A DNA stretch of 64,000 nucleotides. Origin: Rosa chinensis. Its lineage: Eukaryota > Streptophyta > Magnoliopsida > Rosales > Rosaceae. Positions 58,401 through 64,000 of this stretch are shown in pieces. The notes below the pieces were generated by a model. That model had not been told where the DNA came from. It saw only the letters and a program-made list of their open reading frames with translations, and did no database searches. The first letter of the stretch is position 1. Every line of letters starts with the position of its first letter. A program made the position numbers and the translations under genes. The stretch lies in the NCBI RefSeq assembly GCF_002994745.2, contig NC_037090.1, positions 9,669,501 through 9,733,500 on the forward strand, given 5' to 3'.

Positions 58401-59982
58401 TTGTACGATTTGTACTCGTCGAGATTTCAATTAATTGTTCAAAAGATATTGACTATCGAAATGTCGGAACTTAGGACTCCAGTTACCCGAGGAACAGAAG
58501 GTTCGCGACTCTCGGAGTACGTGAGAGAAAGCATCGAAATCCAGGTAGGGTTTCAGGACTCTCCTCGGTTAGTGATTTTTTTATATTGTTATTAAATGAT
58601 GCATGTTAGTTGGTATGGTTTGGTCATGTTCAAATGCAATGCATACTAACCAAACCATGTGAGAAATGTGATGGCTTGAGAGCGAAGGGTGGCTCTGACT
58701 TCCTTGGGTTCGATCCCCAAAACCTCCGGAGGGTTAGTTACACCGATCGGACGGTGAGCGATCGCAATGACGACCCGATCCGTGTGTGTAGCTAGGTAGC
58801 GGACGCTCTCGCTACGCTTACCTGGTGATAAATTAATTTGAGGTAAGGTCGTGTAGTGGGTCTATGGGACCGGCCATCAGGTAATACTTGGATTTGGCGC
58901 CGTATTTATTTAAGCATCATGCATAAGTTTTCAAATTGAGAAATATTATGGAGTTTGTCGTTCCTTAAAAATATTTGGTTTAAGCTTATTTTCATACTGG
59001 GATCCCAAATATATATTTACTGGTTTCAAACCTAGTCGTGGTAGAGTTCCTGTAGAGCAGCGAGGACGAAAGCTCACCCCTACAACAGTGTGGATGCAGG
59101 TACTGTGCACTGGTGACGGGACAATAGCGGAAGGAGCTGGGTGTGCAGAACAAGTTCGGTAAATCGTCGTTTGAACCTTATTCTAAATTCTATTTCTCGA
59201 ACTTCGTATTCCGAGACTTGTTAATAGTTAGCCTTGTGTCAATGTTGGTTGAGTTCTCATTTCCTTGAAGTTCGTACCTCTTGTGTGAGAACTCATTTCA
59301 AGTTCTAGACGAATGAAACAAATTTTAGCAACTCAAAGGTTTTCACCTCAAAAATATTTGTAGCTTCCGCTGTGTTTTTACAAAAAGTTTTTCAAACAAA
59401 ATGCCTAGCGGTTCTCTAGAATGTAAATCGAGCGTTCGGTTTATGTTTTAGAGGCTCGCGGCACTGTGACGTGCTTAAGCTGGTGAGGTGCAGCTTGGGG
59501 CGTTACACCTACTCCATCATTAGGCAGGGCAGAGGAGGCGGGCCCATCACCTCTAGTGGATTCAGCGGTACCTGCATCTGTATGACTGGTACGGCTACTA
59601 TTCCGCCTATATTGGGTCGACTGTGTCTGGTGCTCCGCTATTGCTAGCTCTGTGCTGTGTTAGCATTTGCTTCCAGCACCTTCTTTAATTCATCGAATTT
59701 TGACATCAGTTTGGCCACCTGCTTTTGGGCCTCGGCCTTCTCTATGCGCTCCTTGTTTGCCTTGTGGAGGTCTGCCAATGCCAGCTCATACATAGCGACG
59801 AGGTCCCGGACCGATGGGCGACTGCTGCCTGGCTGGGCCTCCACAGCAAGGTTTGATGGGGTATTGAATAGTGCACGTTTAACGTTTACCACTGGGTCAA
59901 CGTTAGATGCTAGGTTTGTGGGGTAGGGGTCAGTGGACTGGTCCACTTGCTGCTGAGCGTTTACCTTGCTACCGCTAGTCAT
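55411..59982 (-). pseudogene. Tat Gag, split by a solo LTR and stops
   Basis: The N terminus starts MTSGSKVNAQQQVDQ at 59982 and includes a predicted coiled coil (KERIEKAEAQKQVAKLMSKF), with a TAG after NTAQS. The solo LTR at 56830-59507 then interrupts. The Gag core resumes at 56822 (FDDATLCHLFSETLDSEAMS, FHSRFI, LFNLKQGVAETLKAFVTRW), the retrotransposon gag signature. Downstream WCKYHEDSGHNTNNC (about 55700) is the Tat-type zinc knuckle. Several stops break the frame. Confidence 0.85.
56830..59507. mobile_element. Solo LTR, 2.7 kb, inside the Tat gag
   Basis: It starts TGTGAGCCCCGAAAAAG and ends TTGGGGCGTTACA, with flanks CCTGC and CCTAC (one mismatch). A TATA-like CTATTTATATAGG is near 57147. 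The size and end style resemble the solo LTR at 30201-32913 but the sequence is different. No coding domain is seen. Confidence 0.8.
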
Positions 59983-60015
59983 GGTAGTTGTGGTGGATCA
60001 CCTTTTGTTCAAGGA

Positions 60016-60034
60016 TTCCCACAGACGGCGCCAA
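60016..60034 (-). other. Primer binding site of the Tat element
   Basis: Next to the 5' LTR the minus strand reads TTGGCGCCGTCTGTGGGAA. TGGCGCC is complementary to a tRNA 3' end GGCGCCA, the primer type usual for plant gypsy elements of this group. Confidence 0.8.
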
Positions 60035-60539
60035 TGTTAATGTCTAAAAGTTCAGCGGTAGCTTAACTTCGGTTAACGCTGATCCGATGGGCGGACCGTT
60101 ACTTGTGATATTCGGAACTTCCGTTTACCTGTCAAGTAAAATACAAAGGGTGTCAGAGGGAGACCGCGTTAGGCGGTCTTCTCTTTTTCGATGCCTAAGT
60201 TAGTCAATGTATTTATGTTGACAAAGTAACCGTAGGTAAGTAGTAAATGCGTAATTAATGAGGAGTGATGATAGAACCTTTTATAGGTGAGGAGAGAGCT
60301 GATCTTCTCCATATTTTCAATGTGGGACTGATGTGCTTTAGTCCCCAGCTTCTGGAGCTTCTGATACTGTCTTGGCGCGGCGTGTCGGCGATGATCTGGG
60401 GGTAAGCCGAGGCTCAGGCGGTAGCCTGCTTGGCTGTGTTCCCATAAGTCACTCCTTTGGCGGGAGTTGGTACCGCTGGCGATAGTATGAACGTGGTTCA
60501 TTGTAGCTAATTATGCTTGCAAATGCCTATGTAAATACA
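60035..60539 (-). repeat. 5' LTR of the Tat element
   Basis: This is the 505-bp LTR, starting TGTTAATGTCTAAAAG on the plus strand and ending GTAAATACA, followed by the TSD GATAA (60540-60544). Confidence 0.92.
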
Positions 60540-60610
60540 GATAAAAAGCTAAACATGCTCTCCAAAATAGCTAAGGAGCCAAAATAGAGAGTCTGCTAAA
60601 GATGCTCTAA

Positions 60611-60743
60611 GATTATTCATATAATATGACACACCAATACATTAGTTGTATAATACAATTTTCAGTAACTAGGTACAGTTATTTAAAACCCCTAACGTGA
60701 TAACCTTTGCCTAGTGAAGTTGTCCGTGCTTAGACGAATTTCT

Positions 60744-60805
<62 letters not shown>

Positions 60806-61563
60806 TGTCTCCTTCTATATTAAATCAAATTGAAAAACAAGTTTTGTAAACGACATGTCGGCAGAAATCATCTGCGTTTGTATACAAAAATTAAATTAGA
60901 ATGTCGACCTATTCGTCACAAAAGGTCATTTGTATTTTTATTTAAACTAAATTGGACAGCAAACCTTTTCTTGGAAGAGGTAATTTCCCTTTAAATTTAA
61001 ACTAAAGTGGAAAACAATCTACGGGACAATGACTTTTTGTTAGGTGAGGTCATTCACATACATTATTGAATAACAACTTTTATCGATGAAATATCCGTTA
61101 GCACATATTATCTAAATTTGTTTAAATTAGAAACAACATTTACTAACAAATTTCCGTTGTTTGAGATTGTTTGCTTTTTATTTAAACTAAATTGTACAAT
61201 AACCTAGCCACGATTTGTTCATCACAAAGTTCGTTTGCTCGTCGGGAGAGGTTATTACATTCCTCAACTTGTCCCCTTACAGCTGCATCACTTCAGACCC
61301 TCCAACTGGTTCCATCTTCGTTGGACGCAATAAAGATCAATATGCAATCAACTTTTAGGTCTATAGTTGTTCTCAATGAAAATATAACAAATGGTCAATC
61401 AACTATAATTCATTCAACACTTTGATATTGTGGGAAAAAAAATTAACAAAAAAATAACAGAGCAATAAAGTGAATAATTTCGTTAAAGTTAAGTGATCAA
61501 AGTGATTTTAAAAAGTGATTGATTTAAGTGTCGAACATGTGAAAATTGAGCTGACTATATTCT
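60611..61563. other. Intergenic with a (GA)n microsatellite
   Basis: A GA repeat of about 29 units lies at 60745-60803. No gene or transposon end was recognised in the rest. Confidence 0.6.
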
Positions 61564-61582
61564 CATCGCTTAAACTCATATT

Positions 61583-62634
61583 TTTTTTTTGAGGGCAACG
61601 GAAGACTAATCCATTGATCGAAATCATGACGACCACACTCGGTCAAGCATGAAGGGCACAAACACCCCTCATATTACAATGCGAGCTCAGTAGAGCACTA
61701 AAACCAAAGGAAATCCAAACAAACTAGAGTTCATACTTCACCAAAACTAAAATCCTAAAAGAACTGCTGAAAAAGAAAATGCAGAATTTTTTTTTTAAAA
61801 AAAACTCACTAATCCTACATAGCCCTAAAATGGAACCAATGTCCTGAACATCTTGACGCCTAAGACCCTTTTGGTGTACGCCGCAACATTCAGTACATCC
61901 ACAGCAACATTCTAGGAACAGATGCAGGACAAAAGAGCAAGACAGACGACCCCCCAAAAAGTACAAACCCGGCCCAAGTGTGAAAAAATATAGGGGAATT
62001 GGGCTAACCATGACCCAATTCACTAGACTGCATCTCTGCAGCCCAGGAAGGCAGAGGCCCAAGCCCACTACCCACACCCTACGCCCCTCACACCCAGCAG
62101 CCGACTCTGGCCCTTCCAGGAAGCCGGCCGCCACCACCGTTTCAGTCTGGTGGCCTCCCCAGGCAGGAGACCACGACAACCATCTCGCCGCCCACCAAAG
62201 CCTGTGCGAACGACCACACTTGTTGCACCAGGCTGGTTCTTCAAGCACGAACCACAAACCTCAGCCGGCGATCCAAACGTCGATCTCAAACAGAAATCTC
62301 TGACCTCGCTCGTCCTCTAGTCTTGAAACCGTGGCCCCGATCTCCTCCTCGTCAAGCCCAATGCCACCAAAGCAAACGGCGGTCTCGTTTGCAAACCCAC
62401 AGCAAAATCTGTACTTCGCCTCTTTCCTCCGGCCAAAGCAGCCGCTACCCACGACGGAGACGAAACCTTGTCCTCGTACCTTTTGCAGCGCTGAAACGCT
62501 CTGTTGCAGATCGGAGCCAACAAGATCCGCCGCACTGCTCGCGAAACCTAGGTTTAGGTTTCGGTCTTGCTCCGATTTTTCTGGAGCTCTCTCGTCTCTC
62601 GGGATTTGAGCAACATCATATTAATCTTGTATGA
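61583..62634 (-). mobile_element. Non-LTR retrotransposon-derived insertion, 1.05 kb, minus strand
   Basis: A perfect 19-bp TSD beginning CATCGCTTAAACTC flanks it (61564-61582 and 62635-62653). The poly(A) is the T run at 61583-61590; before it the minus strand reads GTCTTCCGTTGCCCTC. The 5' half (62634 down to about 62000) is GC-rich. Short ORFs have no reverse transcriptase motif. A long perfect TSD suggests a young insertion. Confidence 0.9.
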
Positions 62635-62936
62635 CATCGCTTAAACTCATATTAATTGGGTGTATCTTAGGCATACCATCTTGAAATTGTTCGATTTGGG
62701 CAAAGTCCCATCCCGTGTTTCATATACAAAAATAACAAAACGGACGCTCCTAATTGAAGGAAAAGACCAAAAAAGACGCTCACACTTCCCACTATTTATA
62801 CATGGATCCACTATAGCTGAACACCTCTATATTCCTAAGAATCGAATCATGTAAATAATGACCCTAATGATTTTGCGCAAACAAGGCAAACTGTTGCGTG
62901 AAACCATTAAGGAGGCCTTAACGACTGTGCATTTGT

Positions 62937-63267
62937 TTACAAAAAATGGTAAAGCAACTCGTTCCAAACATCAGGTACACCAGGCAAGCACCAGTGTATG
63001 CAATCAGAGTAACTCGCTGGGTTAGACAACTGTTCAGGCTTTAGTGCCTCCCAAAATTTCCGGTAGATGGAAGGATGACCATCTTTCCGGTACTCTGACA
63101 GTTGAGTAATGTTGAGAACTGAAACCTTTGAACTCAACTTACTGAGGACATTGTCCACCATGCTCATAGTAGGGAGATCAGAGCCACTTCCCCAGTAGCC
63201 CTCCAACTCAATGGGGGATTTCTCATTGTAACAATTACCTTCATCTCCTGGCTTCCACTCTTGACTC
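62937..63267 (-). CDS. Last exon of a TRICHOME BIREFRINGENCE-LIKE (PC-esterase) protein, partial
   Basis: The exon starts after a TTTCTGCAG acceptor (63268-63276) and encodes SQEWKPGDEGNCYNEK, ELEGYWGSGSD, LNITQLSEYRKDGHPSIYRK and SDCIHWCLPGVPDVWNELLY, then stop at 62937. These are the C-terminal motifs of the TBL/DUF231 family, including the D..H of the catalytic DCIHWCLPG. TBL proteins are Golgi type II membrane O-acetyltransferases that acetylate xylan, mannan, pectin or xyloglucan. The N-terminal anchor, TBL domain and GDS serine motif would be in exons beyond 64 kb. The exon is intact at about 110 codons; the substrate and the TBL number cannot be told. Confidence 0.9.
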
Positions 63268-64000
63268 CTGCAGAAATTGCATATTGGATAAAAGGTTTAA
63301 AACAAATTCACAAAAGACACTTCAAAATTGTCAGAAAGTTGAGCAAAAGATGTAGAAAATTGCAGTTGGGATACTCTTTACAACAACAGTAATATCAGTA
63401 TGTTGTAGTATACAAGCCAGATTTCAATATGTGGCGGTTCAATGTTTTTTTTTTTTGGTCAACTAAAGATTAATGTTTAAGCTATTACAAACAACATTGG
63501 TCCACAATGTAAGATTCAAATGTCATTGAGTTTTCACAATTTCATTTTACAAAAGTTGAAGTTTAGATTCTAGTACATGTCCCATATATTCAGAAAGAAG
63601 AGTACATAAGCAGTGAAGAAGGATCTGAAGACAAAAATGGTCACACGAAAAGAGAAGTAGAAGGCAACTTAAAATTGAGAGGACTTCCTGAATGATCAGC
63701 AAGCACCAATTCAAGTTGCAAAGCTCCAAGAGCAGTTGATAGTTAAGGTTAAAATTAACCATACATTTCTAATGACTGCTTCATGGGACACTCTCACTGT
63801 AACTCAAGTTTCAACTTAATTAACTGGGACTTGGTCATATAGCAATCTACAATCTGAGGTCATTCCACAAGTGAGTGCAAGAATGTATACGTGTTGAGTA
63901 CCTGTCTCAGGTCCAACTCCAGGGGAGCTCCACATATTTATATATGGATTTAAATTGCACAATTTCCTAAAGCTAGCAAGTGTATGCACCAACAATAATT
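63268..64000 (-). other. Intron of the TBL-like gene running off the window
   Basis: No further TBL motif is found up to the window end, so the final intron is at least 733 bp. An ORF at 63547-63762 has intron-like composition and no similarity. Confidence 0.6.

Larger units (their letters stand above)
42402..60539 (-). mobile_element. Ty3/gypsy Tat-type LTR retrotransposon, 18.1 kb, degenerate
   Basis: The LTRs (42402-42877 and 60035-60539) begin TGTTAATGTCTAAA, end in ACA, and are flanked by a perfect TSD, GATAA (42397-42401 and 60540-60544). On the minus strand the order is LTR, primer site, gag, protease, RT, RNase H, a second archaeal-type RNase H, integrase, then a long 3' region that carries an antisense ORF on the plus strand and tandem arrays. 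Integrase after RT is the gypsy order; the second RNase H and antisense ORF point to the Tat lineage. Many stops and frameshifts and two solo-LTR insertions mean it is inactive. Confidence 0.93.
42092..60607. mobile_element. Small MITE split by the Tat element
   Basis: The left end GAGTATCTTTAGCAATGC (42092) and the complement of the right end, GAGCATCTTTAGCAGAC (60607), are TIRs flanked by TAA on both sides (42089-42091 and 60608-60610), typical of PIF/Harbinger MITEs. Only 42092-42401 and 60545-60607 belong to it, about 370 bp in all. Everything between is the gypsy insertion. Confidence 0.8.

Noticed and set aside
58680..58740. tRNA-like word GGTTCGATCCCC
   Set aside because: No cloverleaf could be drawn around it; it lies inside a solo LTR.

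Overview
The window is nuclear DNA of a flowering plant, almost certainly a eudicot: plant-type introns, a plant MIR390 locus, a DREB2-class AP2 factor, a plastid MATE carrier and plant retrotransposon lineages. Rosaceae is a guess only. Gene density is low. Most of the 64 kb is transposable elements, several inserted inside one another, and most can be delimited by terminal repeats and target-site duplications (TSDs).

Layout. 0.2-1.6 kb: a Pack-MULE-like element with a broken RD19-type cysteine protease fragment. 2.6-9.8 kb: a complete Ty1/copia element on the minus strand with identical LTRs and a perfect TSD; its gag has one amber stop and its leader carries a GC-rich minisatellite. It ends about 750 bp upstream of a two-exon DREB2-like gene (10.59-12.64 kb). 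13.5-16.9 kb: a 13-exon MATE transporter matching DETOXIFICATION 44 (minus strand), resolved here exon by exon. 19.14-19.26 kb: a MIR390 hairpin (minus strand) with its own upstream TATA box. 21.7-22.7 kb: a 1 kb poly(A)-tailed non-LTR insertion. 22.86-24.28 kb: a long-TIR DNA element.

24.8-35.1 kb is a four-level nest: a 10.2 kb MULE contains a 5.4 kb hAT element, which contains a 4.2 kb Pack-MULE carrying an O-fucosyltransferase first-exon copy, which is split by a 2.7 kb solo LTR. The left arm of the outer MULE holds a further LTR-like insertion and a satellite-like array with a 602-bp higher-order period. 35-42 kb has a LINE RNase H remnant, a Harbinger-like element, a second 1 kb non-LTR insertion and AT-rich intergenic DNA.

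42.1-60.6 kb is a second nest: a small MITE (TSD TAA) split by an 18.1 kb Ty3/gypsy element of the Tat type (TSD GATAA). That element has a second archaeal-type RNase H and an antisense ORF, and is itself interrupted by two solo LTRs, one containing another MITE. 61.6-62.6 kb is a third 1 kb non-LTR insertion with a 19-bp TSD. The window ends in the last exon of a TBL/PC-esterase gene (minus strand) whose upstream exons lie beyond 64 kb.

The host genes (DREB2-like, DTX44-like, MIR390, TBL-like) show no sign of acting as a cluster; they are islands between insertions. I found no tRNA, rRNA or CRISPR. No unknown gene system is evident; the unusual material is the nested element structure, the captured exons, the odd AP2 domain and the satellite-like array.
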